Shown: in pieces, positions 1 to 11,339 of the stretch | Layout of the letters: every line of letters begins with the position of its first letter | How positions within the stretch are numbered: the first letter of the stretch is position 1 | From: Torymus aiolomorphi | Lineage: Eukaryota; Arthropoda; Insecta; Hymenoptera; Torymidae | Direction: 5' to 3' | NCBI GenBank assembly: GCA_036365515.1 | Contig: CM070874.1 | Location: 247,751,430 to 247,815,429, forward strand | Length of the DNA: 64,000 nt | Translations under genes and position numbers: made by a program | The notes under the pieces: model-generated | What the model was told of the DNA's origin: nothing | What the model saw: the letters and a program-made list of their open reading frames with translations, nothing else | The model's database searches: none

Positions 1-3000
1 TACTGAGAATGTTTTCTCGAGCTGCTGCAAGCGCACGCCGAAGTCTTTTCTCCTCTGTGCCAGGGGCTGCCACAGACGCGCACCATTCAACACGAAATAC
101 GTGTAACGACGGATCAACCTTTCCGCCTGTCCTCGTATCGATATTCCGATCGAAAGCGAGCGATCATCGAGAAGCAGATACAAGAAATGTTGGCGAACGG
201 AATCACCGAGCAAACAACCTCGCCCTACAGCTCGCCTATTGTGCTAGCGCAGAGAAAGAACAAGCAACCACGTTTTTGCGTTGACTGTCAGCGGTTGAAT
301 GCTATCACTGAGGATTATCCTCAACCGATTCCACACATTCCCGATGCCCTAAAAGACCTTGGAACCGCCAAGATCTTCTCAACACTAGACTTGAAGAGCG
401 GCTATTAGCAGATTCCGATGCAGCCCGCTTCAAAAAAGTATACAGCCTTTGCCACACCGTCCGGTGGCTCCTACCAATTTTGCATTATGCCTTTTGGGCT
501 CAAGGGAGCGCCCGGAACCTTTCAACGACTAATGAGCCAGGAGGTGCTCAAATGATACCTCGGGAAGTTCTGTATCGTCTATCTTGACGATATCATCATA
601 TACTCGCAGAACATCCAGGAGCACCTGCACCACCTACCGCTCGTGCTAGAGCATCTACGCATCCACAACTGAGCCGCCTCTTTGGAGAAATGTCAATTTG
701 GGATGGAGCGCTTGGAGTACTTACGACACATCGTCACCACCGACGGGAACATCTATCATCGAAGCGCCCGCACCAAAAACGAAGAGGCAATTACAATCGT
801 TTTTGGGAACTTGTAATTGGTTGAGAGAATATGTTCCCCACTATTCCTCGATCTCCGCACCACTGAGCTGTCTCATCAGCAAAAAATCCGGCTTCCGCTG
901 GACGACAGACGCTCAGAACGCATTCGAAAAGCTTAAAGAGGCTTTTAACCGACCGCTCAAGCTTTCTCGCTCTGATCCGGCTCTATCGTACATCCTTCAA
1001 ACCGACGCTTGCGCTACCGGAATGGGTGCAGCGCTCTTTCAACCTAGACATGACGGAGGAAAGAGTATCATCAGTTATTCAAGTGCGAAATTCAAGCCGG
1101 CTGAAGCTCGTTATCATAGTAACGAGCAGGAATGTTTAGCCGTCGTATGGGCAGTCAAAAAATATCGTCACCTCCTGGAGGATCGACCATTTACCTTACG
1201 AACGGACAACAAGGGGCTGACTTGGCTCCATCAATTTAAGGAGACCAGAGACAAGCTCAAAAGGTGGGCCTTGCTCCTCCAAGAGTTCAATGTGAAGATT
1301 GAACATTGTCCTGGAAAGGAAAATCAGTTCGCCGATCTCTTATCTCGCAACCCAGTAGAAGAGGTAACAGAAGATTTGTACGACGCGGAACGACTGCTCT
1401 CTCCAGAGCACAACATCGCAGACGCGACATCTGAACATGCATCAGACTTCGGCGTCTACGCCATCGATTCCTGCACCTTACTGGAAGAGATAAGATCCGC
1501 TCAGCAGAGCGATCCGTACCACAGTAAGCTCGCAAGACAATATCTGGATCTTACTCAACGGAGCGAGCTCCCAGCGGAAGAGCAGCAATTCATCGATCAC
1601 TACGGAGTGATTAATGACACGCTATGGAAGCGTGATAACCCGGATGAGCCGTATAAAGTCCTCGTTCCTCAACCAGTTGTTGGCCGAGTACTATACGAGT
1701 ACCATGACTCTGAATACGCCGGACACCCAGGAGCAGAAGAGACTCTTCAAGCGATCATGGACCACCATCGTTGGCCGAAGATGCGTGACGAGGTTCGAGA
1801 TTACGTCCGTCGCTGCTTCCTATGCACTTGCTGCAAAAGCGCCAACACTGTCGCTATTACAACCCAACGTCCCTACCGACCAAGGAAATCTTGGGACACC
1901 GTTTTCGTCGATTTTATGGGTTCCTACCCCCGCTCTTCAAAGGGACGACGCTTCCTTTTGGTCGTTACGGATATGTTCAGCCGATGGGTTGAGGCATTCC
2001 CCATCGGGTCATCCGACACAGCCCGCCTTGTCAGGATCATGGAAGAAGAAGTTTTCTCGCGCTGGGGTTACCCTCGCGCTATCCTCTCTGACAATGGACC
2101 CCAGTTTTCCAGTAAAGCCTGGAAACAGGCATGTGAGCGTTGGAAGGTGCAGTACTGGACAACTGCGATATATCAAATGTGCAAGCAGGAGATTAAGAAA
2201 GGCTTGAGACTACATCTTCAAGATGAGGATCATAAGCGATGGGATGTTCATCTTCCAGCTATTCTTTATCAGCTGCGCAGCCGCCGCAATGCGGCTACCG
2301 GCTATACCTCTGCGGAGCTCCTCTTGGGCCATAATTTGCAACGTCCGGGAAATTGGCAGCTAGACTGACCGTCCGATTCTAACCAACTCCAGGGACAACG
2401 CGTCGCGTTCGCAGCGCAAAATCAATCTCGCTGCCAGGCGAGATACGCCCATGAGACCTCCGTCACGCCGTATATCCCAGGAGCAACCGTCTACATAAAG
2501 ACACACCCGTTCTCCAAGGGAAATGAGCGACACTCAGGGTTCATGACCAAATGGAATGGACCATTCCGCGTTCAACAGCGCTTAAGTAAGGATATCTATC
2601 TCGTCGACCAAGGGCGGTCTTTGGTCAAGGTACATGTCTCCCAGATGAAATCTTGTCATCAAGGGGACACGGATATCTCTGCCGAGAGCAGAGAACCCGT
2701 CAGTACAAACAATACCCACTTCAGTGGTGATCAGGAGGTCAACGCTCCCGCCAATAGCCTGTGTGCTACATCTATCCACTTCAGTGGTGACCAGGAGGTC
2801 GCCGCTCCCATCAGTAGCCTGTGCGCTACTTCTATCCACTTCAGTGGTGACCAGGAGGTCGCCGCTCCCACCAATAGTCTGTACGCTACTCCTATCCGCT
2901 TCAGTGGTGACAAGAAGGTCGCCGCTCCCACCAATAGCCTGTGCGCTACTCCAGTTCTCACTAGTCGTAGCCTGAGAGCTACTGCTGCACCCTTCTACAG

Positions 3001-3244
3001 CAACGCGACTGCTCGATACACTCAAGGTAACCAGGTGGTTACCTCCGATGGCCGGGAAGTCATCCCTCTCGACGGCAGAACCGCCGATTCCAGTGATAAC
3101 ACGCCCACCGTGTTCATCCGAAACAGTCCGAAGACTGTCACCCCGAAGAAGGGGCGAAGAACCGCTCGATGCCACGGCACGTCATCCACAGCGCGCCCAA
3201 AGCATCGTTATAATCTGCGATCAAAAAGACATTGCGGTGAATAG
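1..3244 (+). pseudogene. Ty3/gypsy-type LTR retrotransposon pol, 5' incomplete and broken
   Basis: Pol polyprotein of a Ty3/gypsy element (reverse transcriptase, RNase H, integrase), entering the window mid-gene. Positions about 70-745 read as RT, with the RFCVD block near 277 and the active-site box YLDDIIIYS at 580-607. RNase H follows (DACATGMGAALF near 1005; TDNKGL near 1205). Integrase then shows the H-C zinc module (H..C..C, 1705-1835) and catalytic blocks VDFMG and LSDNGPQF. In-frame stops lie at 406, 553 and 670, with a frameshift between about 745 and 765 and a TGA at 2366. The block carrying the third integrase acid (E) is deleted near 2170, where TTAIY runs straight into QMCKQEIKKG. 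The C-terminal domain (KWNGPFRV) continues in the same frame to 3244. The copy is therefore dead. The family call is secure; the clade within Ty3/gypsy is not assigned. Confidence 0.93.
2717..2956 (+). repeat. 60-bp in-frame tandem repeat (4 copies) in the gypsy C-terminus
   Basis: Four consecutive 60-bp units start at 2717, 2777, 2837 and 2897, each encoding a 20-residue unit beginning with (H/R)FSGD(Q/K). The period is a multiple of three and keeps the frame open downstream of the integrase C-terminal domain. It looks like a variable linker that expanded by replication slippage; no function is known. Confidence 0.9.
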
Positions 3245-3260
3245 TACATTATGGTACGTG

Positions 3261-3556
3261 TGCCTTAAGTAGCCCATTATTGCACAGCGTGAAGTTAGGG
3301 CCCGAGCGCAGCGAGGGTCCTATCACGCCGTGTAATGGGCTACTTAAGACTCTAGTATCGTACAATATTTTATAGCACAGCCTAACCGAAGCCCGCTGTC
3401 ACGCCTATCCGTGCGCTAAGCAGTCCTTTTTTGCACCGTGAGGTTAGCGCACGAGCGTAGCGAGTGCGATATACACGGTGCAATAATTGGCTACTTATCG
3501 CACGGATAGGCGTGACTTAAGTGCGGGCTTAGGTCACACTGTGCTATAAAACATAT
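3261..3556. repeat. Two adjacent GC-rich fold-backs downstream of gypsy pol
   Basis: A 75-bp hairpin at 3269-3343 has both ends reading GTAGCCCATTA when folded. It is followed by a larger hairpin at 3369-3550 (TTATAGCACAG against CTGTGCTATAA), itself containing an inner hairpin whose stem is TGCACCGTG. Both loops carry the pseudo-palindrome GAGCG(C/T)AGCGAG. These look like small non-autonomous fold-back elements inserted behind the gypsy body. Confidence 0.75.
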
Positions 3557-3849
3557 AAAAGTGCAGTGACTAAAACGAAATAAAAGAGACAAAGCGAACT
3601 TGCGATATTTCACTTTACACCTGCGAATCATTGCGTCCTTGCGATTATTTATGTACTTGCGTTGTTTATATTTGCGTCGATTATGTAGTCTTATTTATTA
3701 TATTGCGTCTATGTATTTATTTATTGTACACCTGCGATACGTTTATTTTTGCGTACACGTAACACTTGCGAACCATCGTTATACTACACACATATAACAC
3801 ATGTAGCTGAGACCACTACTACGCTACGAGTCTTCTAAAATGGAGGGGA
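3557..3849. other. AT-rich stretch ending in a possible polypurine tract
   Basis: No coding signal beyond chance ORFs. The motif ACTTGCGA/CCTGCGAA recurs loosely. The purine run AAAATGGAGGGGAA at about 3836-3849 could be the polypurine tract that primes plus-strand synthesis of the gypsy element, which would place the 3' LTR right after it. Confidence 0.4.
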
Positions 3850-4235
3850 ATTTATATATACTGTATATATTATTTATTTAATCTATATTAAATATTAATG
3901 ATTTAACATGTACAGACTCTCCGCGCCGGTCGGCCTACATGAAAATTCAAATATCCCACCGAATTTGAATTTGAATTTCCCGCGCCGCGCGCGCCGCCGG
4001 CCAGAGCCTAGTTCGCGCCCCGCCGCTAGGCGGCGCGACCCCTCCCGGCGCAACTCCCGCAGCTAACCCGGCAAGCCCGCGGGTACATATACGAGCTCCG
4101 ACGCGGAAGCCGGCAGCCTTTTTCCACTCGACAATTACTCTCCCGTAGTTGGTCTCGACACTTCGCCTAGTTTACGAGTGAATAAAGGAATTTTTTGTGA
4201 AAAATAATTGTGTTATTTTTATTTCACAATTATAT
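3850..4235 (+). repeat. Possible LTR (3' LTR of the upstream gypsy element)
   Basis: Follows a candidate polypurine tract and has an LTR-like layout: AT-rich start, very GC-rich centre, a TATA-like ACATATACGAG near 4084, a candidate initiator about 35 bp later, and the polyadenylation signal GAATAAAGG near 4180. Ends are not defined, because no TG..CA termini or second LTR copy could be matched in the window. The assignment is inferred from position and layout. Confidence 0.35.
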
Positions 4236-5626
4236 TTGTTGTTTCCCTTCCATCTCCTATCCTTTCTCTCTTTATGAGTCACTCGGCACAACCAGCTTAC
4301 CGAGCTCCGCCTTTGCCACCTTTACCTCGCTCGATTCAATCGAGAGCGGATCGAGTAGAGGAGACAGAGGGAAACCCAGATCGACGCTTCGACACAGACT
4401 CAACCGGAGTCGCCGAGCTGTGCCTCGGTCGCTCCGGCGACAGTCGTTGTGACAGAGCAGCCACTTGCCGAATTGCTGAGCTGTGTCTCGGCCGGTTCGG
4501 CAAACCTCGCTTCTACGGAGCACGCCAACGCTCCAGAGCAGCCGCCTGTCTTCGACCTACCGGACTCCACAGTCCCTCCGAGGGCTGTTCCCTCCACCAA
4601 CTGCTTCTTGGAGCCCGCGGAAGCATCTTCGCCTTGTCCATCACTAAAGATAGTGATACAGAAGATCGCCGCTCGACGCCCCACAGTGTTCTATTTTGAA
4701 AAGAAATGGACAAAATGAAATATCGCGAACGGATATCGATAGCCGGATGAATCCAACTGCATTTTAAAGTTGAAGTAATGTACAATAAAGGAAAAATAGT
4801 CCAGTACTGATCATTTGACCCTGTGACCTTGGAAATGAAAAATGAAAGTCGAATAAATAACGTATTTTCGGCTTTTTCGTTGTAGACTTTCTGGGTATCA
4901 ATTTTTTCGATCAAAAAAATATGTACTCCTGTAGTGTTTGATGCAAGGAATCCGATTTTGATGTCAGAATTGTCCTATCTCACACCAATTTGTTTTTAAA
5001 TCTGAAAACTCCATAAAAAATACGAAAAATTCACCCTGAAAAAATGGAGCATTATTGAGTAATTTCGACTTCAAATTCGGATTCAGCGAATCAAAATACA
5101 TGGGTACATAAATACAAGTACACAAATTTGTAGGTGCATATATGAATTATTAAAATTTAAGGTTTATTAAAAAATCTTGCATCAAACACTACAGGAGTAC
5201 ATATTTTTTTAATCGAAAAAATTGGTAGCCACAAAGTCTACAATAAAAAAGCCGAAAATTCGTTATTTATTCGACTTTCATTTTTCATTTCTAAGGTGAC
5301 AGGGTCAAATGATCAGTACTGGACTATTTTTCCTTTATTGTACATTAGATCAACTTTAAAATGCAGTTGGATTCATCCGGCTATCGATATCCGTTCGGGA
5401 GATATTTCATTTTGTCCATTTTTTTTCAAAATAGAACACTGTGCGCCCTCCTCAGCGAAGAGCCGTCATAGCTCTCTCGCCCACTAAGCGGAAGCGTACT
5501 GCTCCCGCCCGGCCTGGGAAGAGGGCCAAACCTCGCATTGTGAGCGACGTACTCCTCGCTCCTCCCCAAGTACGAGGAGAGGTCGGCACGCCTAAGCTAC
5601 CGCTCGACCTCAGCCGTCGGAACTAA
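4236..5626 (+). pseudogene. Interrupted Pro/Ala/Arg-rich open stretch, possibly retroelement gag
   Basis: GC-rich sequence with long overlapping open frames runs from about 4274 to 4681 and resumes at 5449-5626, split by the 762-bp inverted-repeat element at 4682-5443. The part after the insertion is basic (KRKRTAP, PGKRAKPR). The position after a candidate LTR would suit the gag start of a second, tandem copy of an LTR element, but no nucleocapsid zinc knuckle or capsid motif is visible. It may equally be unrelated GC-rich repeat sequence. The interruption itself is certain. Confidence 0.3.
4682..5443. mobile_element. Transib-like non-autonomous element with CACAGTG termini
   Basis: A 762-bp element whose arms of about 270 bp are near-perfect inverted repeats. 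Both ends start CACAGTGTTCTATTTT. It is flanked by a perfect 5-bp direct repeat CGCCC (4677-4681 and 5444-5448). Transib transposons, the family related to RAG1, have CACWRTG-type ends and 5-bp GC-rich target duplications, so end and duplication agree. There is no transposase ORF; the centre is AT-rich. It interrupts an open GC-rich segment. The family call rests on ends and duplication only. Confidence 0.7.
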
Positions 5627-6360
5627 ACGCTCCGCGCTAGTCTACATTTTTTTAGTGGGTCGGTTCTTAAGGGGACTGACCCTGACAAAGAACAAGGTCA
5701 AGGGAAGAGACCTGCTCCGCTCTGCTCCTCCTCCCTTCTTCCTTTTTAGGTGAACCAGTGTGCCTAGTGCACCGAGTTCGAAAATACTCTTTGAGTATTG
5801 TAGGTTTGTACATTCGTACAAACGAGGTGTGGGGTTAGTGCCGTGTTCTCCCACACCCAATGAAGAAGCTACGACGGGGGACAGCCGTCTCAGCGACTGG
5901 CCACGAGGGAGCTCCGCCTCTGCGGGCATGCTCTGCCCGTCAAGCGCGTAGCGCTTTGTTGTCGCACGCCTATTAGGCCTCTAGGCACCTTCCGCGGGTG
6001 ATTCATTCCTGAGCGAATGATCATCTGGAAACGCTCCAACCCGGCTAGAGCGCTCACTTCAAACGTTTGTTCGAGTCTGCGCACTCGTTCGAACGGACTC
6101 TCAGTTGCTCCTGAGTGAGCAGAGTGGCACTGTAAACTCCCTGAATCGCTCTTCCCAGAGCAAGGGAGAGAACGCCTTATACGCGGTCTCCGCTCAAATT
6201 TTGAGCCATATCGCAGGGCAACCGAGGTTCCCTACCTACTTCTCTGTTTATAACAGGGGTTTGCGATCTGAGGATCTGGCTCGGAGCGTGAACTGCACAC
6301 ACACACATTTCTCGTCTCCAACGAGCTGCTGCACCTCTCCCCCCTGCCGGCGTCATGGTT
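5627..6360. other. GC-rich segment without an assignable gene
   Basis: Continues the GC-rich composition of the preceding open stretch, but the frames are short (under 100 codons) and on both strands, and I recognise no domain. Short inverted repeats are frequent. It could be the decayed body of a retroelement. Confidence 0.4.
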
Positions 6361-6569
6361 AGTTTTTGAGATATTTGATTTTTAAGATTTTTGTATTTCT
6401 GGAAATGACTTTCTATGTCGCACAATAACTAAAGTAAATTTTAATTACTTTGAAATTTGTTGGAGATCTAGATTTCGTGGATATGTTGATTTGCGCGTGT
6501 TGTTTATTTGCTGTTGTTTTTCATTGAGGTTAATTTACAGTGAGCGCTGCAGAAACATGAAATTAGTAA

Positions 6570-7284
6570 GATACGCTGATTAATTATTTTGAGTTTAAAC
6601 CAATTTTCCGGATAATCGCGATTTGAAGTGAATATAGTAAGAATTACCCTTTCTCAATTTTCAGATACAAATTTTTATGTTGAAACAGTTATGGTTCATG
6701 GGCATATAATTTTATATATACTCATTTTGCCTTTAGAAATGTATGTAAATGTTTCTATTAGCTGCCACTGATATTTATGTTTACATAATATTTTATTTGC
6801 TTTTGTTTTTTATGAAGATGGTGTAATACTCATACTTTATCATTAATCCTGTTTTATCGGCTGAACATGTCAAAATCATTAATATTAAAAATAATTATTT
6901 TATTCTTAAACAAATTGCATAAATAAGTGTGAAATAAAAAAAATTTAAATAATAAGACAAAAATATGGAATTTACAAATATTAATAAATTATTAAATGAT
7001 TGAAAAAGTAAATTGGAATCGTCCAATGAGATTGCAGGATTTTAAAATTGACTAGGCGTGTTCGGAAATAATCAATTTCTGTCGGGTGTACACTAATTTT
7101 TAAGAAAATTTAATGAAAATCAATTTCCTGGAGAACTATCATAATTATATTTGAGTTTGAACTAATTTTTCGAATAATCGCAATTTAAAAAATGATTCGA
7201 ATTTAGTAAGAATTACCCTTACTAAATTGAGATAAATATTTTAAAGTTTAAACGTTTATGGTTCACAGGCATGTAATTATAATA
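6570..7284 (+). repeat. AT-rich unit, tandemly duplicated and split by the mariner-like element
   Basis: A block at about 6580-6830 (including AGTAAGAATTACCCTT, TTATGGTTCA and ACTCATTTTGCCTT) recurs in the same orientation. The second copy begins at about 7140, is interrupted by the element 7287-10515, and resumes at 10518 (GCACTCATTTTGCCTT). The unit is about 560 bp and diverged. Its nature is unknown; it marks the pre-insertion site of the mariner-like element. Confidence 0.6.
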
Positions 7285-8063
7285 TACCGGGTGTCCCATT
7301 TTAAAACCACCAGGCAAATATCTCGAAAACTAAGGGAGATGGAAAAAAACTTTTAATACAAAAGTTGTAGGGTTCAGAGGGGCCCAACTGATCATGACCT
7401 TGGTTATGACCTTGAGGTCAATGATCAAGGTCATTTGAAGGTCAAATCGATTTTTTCAAATGGGAACCCCCATTTTTGACCTCGTAAATGGAAAGAGCGG
7501 AAAATTTTACGTTCAGATATGTCCTTGAGTTAAGGCCATGGTCATGGTCATGGTCACGTTTAAAATCAAAATCAATCAACGCATCCAAACATTCCCATAA
7601 TTACGCATACGAGTGTTAAATACAGAAGTTGTATGGTTTGGAGCGGCCCAACTGATCGTGACCTTGGTTATGACCTTGAGGTCAATGATCAAGGTCATTT
7701 GAAGGTCAAATCGATTTTTTCAAATGGGAAACCCCTATTTTTGACCTCGTAAATGGAAAGAGCGGAAAATTTTATTATTTTCACTATTATCAATATTTAC
7801 CAGGGTTAACCACTTATATCAAATAATAACAAAAGTTAATAAGTGTTGACCATCTGTATCCAATAGTGACCGGTAGTATTCAGCATTGATCGGTAATAGT
7901 CAATAATTATTACTGTTTACATCAAATTGTTTTCAAATTGAGCACACTTATATTGACACAGAAAATTAAACTTTTTCGTTTTAAAATATTGTATAGTATA
8001 ATAACATATTATTTCTTTTGTGGTGTGTTTTGATAAATAATTGCATTTACAACTAAAAAAAGA

Positions 8064-9127
8064 ATGCCTGACTATTCTGATAATGAAATAGTTGACATTC
8101 TTCTTATTTTAGGAGAATGTCGACGAAACTATCGAAAGGCAAGCAGATTGTATCGTGCTCGGTTCCCTCAACAACATCCTGATCATACGGTAATACGTGA
8201 CATTGAACTGCGCGGTCGACAAGGAAACTTCGTTCGAAGAAGGAGGACACTGAATGAACACGATTATGAAAATAATCCTCGCTTTCTTGCTGTTCTAGCC
8301 ATGGTACATTTAAATGTTCATGTCAGTTTACGCGAAATCGAGTTAACAATGGGTATTCCAAGATCTACGGCCAGTAGATATTTACGATATGCGCGTTACC
8401 ATCCTTACCACATTACTCTAAATCAAGCTTTAACTGTGGAAGATTATCGACGGAGAATAACATTTTGCCAATGGGCAACACAACAAATTACTGATGATGA
8501 AAATTTCTTTAACAATGTTCTTTTTAGCGAGGAGGCTACATTTCAGAGTACTGGTATGTTGAATCGCCATAATTGCCACTACTGGTCTCCTGTTAATCCT
8601 CATTAGATGCGAGAAGTTGATCATCAGCATCGCTGGAATGTAACGGTATGGTGTGGTATCATTAACGGATGTCTGATTGGACCTTATTTTTTTGAAGGTC
8701 ACGTAACTCAACATACTTATTTACAGTTGCTGAGAGACGAGCTACCACTCTTTCTAGAAAACGTTGATCTCCATACAAGGGCCAGAATGTGGCTACAACA
8801 AGATGGTGCTCCTCCACATTAAGCCAGAATTGTCAGAGATTTTCTTAATGAAAGGTTTAACGGTCGATTGATTGGTAGAGGAGGTCCCGTAGCATGGCCA
8901 CCAAGATCTCCAGATCTGACATCTCCAGATTTTTATTTATGGGGCTTCCTAAAAAATACAGTCTACCGCAACAGGCCAACTACAAGAGATGACATGATTA
9001 AAGGATTACACAAATCTGCTTAAGCATTCCACGTCAAGTATTATTAAATACTGTTAGAAACTTTAAAAGGAGAATAGAATGTTGTCAACAAGTAAATGGT
9101 GCAACTATTGAGCATCTTCTTCAGTAA
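8064..9127 (+). pseudogene. Mariner-like DDE transposase, interrupted
   Basis: Transposase of the surrounding element. N-terminal helix-turn-helix region (about residues 1-100, with NYRKASRLYRARFP), then a second HTH-like segment (SLREIELTMGIPRSTASRYL) and the DDE core: LFSEEATF at about residue 153, WLQQDGAPPH, and SPDLTSPDFYLWG. The first catalytic box normally reads SDE, so here the aspartate has become glutamate. Stops occur at 8604 (TAG), 8820 (TAA) and 9021 (TAA); after a small frameshift the tail (SIPRQVLL, NFKRRIECC) runs to a TAA at 9125. The start ATG at 8064 follows an A-rich leader and fits the family's usual start. Clearly non-functional. Confidence 0.88.
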
Positions 9128-9194
9128 ATGTTGACCGAAACACTTGGATCCTATGACTAAATACACATGAACGTGGAATTTTCCAATGAATTTT

Positions 9195-9435
9195 TAGCTG
9201 GCCTGATCATCCCCGACCTTGCCTTAACTGGCCGGTTCATCTCCGACCTTGCCTTAACTGACCGGGTTATCTCCGACCTTGCCTTAACTGGCCGGGTCAT
9301 CTCCGACCTTGCCTTAACTGGCCGGGTCATCTCCGACCTTGCCTTAACTGGCCGGGTCATCTTCGACCTTGCCTTAACTGGCCGGGTAATCTCCGACCTT
9401 GCCTTAGGTAACCAGGTCTTCTCCGACTTTGCTCT
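9195..9435 (+). repeat. 30-bp tandem repeat, about 8 copies
   Basis: Units of the form CTCCGACCTTGCCTTAACTG plus GCCGGGTCAT repeat every 30 bp with few changes, between the transposase tail and the 270-bp repeats of the mariner-like element. Because the period is a multiple of three, frames on both strands stay open by chance. It also carries GACCTT, a nuclear-receptor half-site-like word. Confidence 0.9.
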
Positions 9436-9517
9436 TAACTGCACGGAAACTGACCATAACTTTGACCATGACCTTGACCCAAGGTTATATCAGAATTTTT
9501 CGGTTTTTCTATTTACG

Positions 9518-10470
9518 AGGTCAAAAGTGAGGGTTGCCGTTAAACAAAATTGATTTAACCTTCAAACGACATCATCCTTGACCTCAAGTTCATGGTCAAG
9601 GTCACGATGAGTTGGGCCCCTCCAAACACTACAACTTCTGTATTTAACACTCATATGCGTAATTATGGGAATGTTTGGATGCGTTGATTGTTTTGATTTT
9701 AAACATGACCATGACCATGACCATGGCCTTGACTCAAGGACATATCTAAACGTAAAATTTTCCGCTCTTTCCATTTACGAGGTCAAAAGTGGGGGTTCCC
9801 ATTTGAAAAAATCGATTTGACCTTCAAATGACCTTGATCATTGACATCAAGGTCATAACCAAGGTTACGATCAGTTGGGCCCCTCTGAAGCCTACAACTT
9901 TTGTATTTAACAATTTGTCTCGTATACCTTATTATGGGAATGTTTTGATGCGTTTATTGATTTTGATTTTAAACATGACCATGACCATGACCATGACCTT
10001 GACTCAAGGACATATCTGAACGTAAAATTTTCCGCTCTTTCCATTTACGAGGTCAAAAGTGGGGGTTCCCATTTGAAAAAATTGATTTGACCTTCAAATG
10101 ACCTTGATCATTGACATCAAGGTCATAACCAAGGTTACGATCAGTTGGGCCCCTCTGAAGCCTACAACTTTTGTATTTAACAATTTGTCTCGTATACCTT
10201 ATTATGGGAATGTTTTGATGCGTTTATTGATTTTGATTTTAAACATGACCATGACCATGACCATGACCTTGACTCAAGGACATATCTGAACGTAAAATTT
10301 TCCGCTCTTTCCATTTACGAGGTCAAAAGTGGGGGTTCCTATTTGAAAAAATCGATTTGACCTTCAAATGAACTTGATCATTGACCTCAAGGTCATAACC
10401 AAGGTCACGATCAATTGGGCCCCTCTGAACCCTACAACTTTTGTATTAAAAGTTTTTTTCCATCTCCCTT
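9518..10470. repeat. About 270-bp subterminal tandem repeat, 3-4 copies
   Basis: The phrase GAGGTCAAAAGTG recurs at about 9518, 9779, 10049 and 10319; the last intervals are 270 bp and nearly identical. Two inverted, more diverged units sit in the left end (about 7375-7770). Each unit contains ACCATGACC runs and several AAGGTCA/TGACCTT words. Internal expansion of subterminal repeats is the likely origin. Confidence 0.85.
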
Positions 10471-10705
10471 AGTTTTCGAGATATTTGCCTGGTGGTTTGA
10501 AAATGGGACACCCGGTATATGCACTCATTTTGCCTTCACAAAGTTATGTTAATGTTTTTATTAGCTGTCACTGATATTTGTGTTTACATAATATTTTATT
10601 TGCTTTTTTTTATTAAGATGGTGTAAGAAATGATAAAATCAACAATGAACGATATTTTATTGAAAATAAAAGACAAGGCTGACGAAACTTATAACGGATC
10701 ATTAA

Positions 10706-10854
10706 CCTTTAGAGGACGGGGATTTGGGTTTACTGTTTTCTCTCACTTTTCTATAGAAATCGAGTTTTTGTGATGTCTCACATCTCAAAACTAACACATG
10801 TAAAGGGTTGATCATGGGCATGGCCCGTATAGGGGCCATCCCGTCCTCAAAAGG
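10706..10854. mobile_element. piggyBac-like MITE, 149 bp (copy A)
   Basis: Ends CCTTTAGAGGACGGGGAT and its imperfect inverse, flanked by TTAA on both sides (10702-10705, 10855-10858), the target of piggyBac-type transposases. It has no ORF. Exactly the same length and end design as the element at 20647-20795, so both belong to one family. Confidence 0.72.
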
Positions 10855-10858
10855 TTAA

Positions 10859-11330
10859 AAAAATCAAAATAATTACAATTTTTATAATATGTACACAATT
10901 ATATATAATAAAGATACACAATTATTGTATAATAATATATTTGATATGTAAAAAATGTTGTTATTATATATGATTTTGAAAATGTGAGTAAGTTGATCTC
11001 AGGGTAGATAGCAATTTTTTAATTTTATCTTTTAAACTATTTATTTTTTGTTAAATATAATAAGTGTCAAATAACAAATAATTTCAATAATAAGAATAAA
11101 ATATTCAATTTGTTAAATAATAATGAATTATTAAATCATTGAAAAAAAAGTATAATGAATAAACGTATTTTATATTTAAAATATATATTATACGTGTAGA
11201 AACGATACATTAATTTGGAGGAAGCTACATGCCAGTGAATTGGCAGCGGTTTTTGACATCGTAATATCATTTTCTCGTTATTTTACGTTATTATTACGTT
11301 TTACTTTCATACATATATAAGTGTTTTTTG
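10859..11330. other. AT-rich sequence, remnant of the duplicated unit
   Basis: No gene. The part around 11040-11160 resembles 6905-7015 in the same orientation. Near 11220-11262 lies the recurrent phrase GAATTGGCAGCGGTTTTT, which ends a dispersed repeat seen at five other places. Confidence 0.45.
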
Positions 11331-11339
11331 TTGAATGAA

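Larger units (their letters stand above)
7287..10515 (+). mobile_element. Mariner-like (Tc1/mariner superfamily) DNA transposon, decayed
   Basis: A 3229-bp element with ends CCGGGTGTCCCATTTTAA, flanked by TA on both sides (7285-7286, 10516-10517), the standard target of this superfamily. The inverted ends are long: the first 450 bp reappear inverted in the last several hundred. The right half is inflated by tandem repeats (30-bp units at 9.2-9.4 kb, about 270-bp units to 10.4 kb). It carries one broken transposase. The insertion splits a tandem copy of an AT-rich repeat. Confidence 0.85.

Noticed and set aside
6105..6362. 85-codon ORF with Ser/Cys-rich tail
   Set aside because: No recognisable domain and an overlapping frame on the other strand; left as unassigned GC-rich DNA.
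9157..9553. Repetitive 95- and 128-codon ORFs
   Set aside because: Product of the 30-bp tandem repeat, open on both strands.
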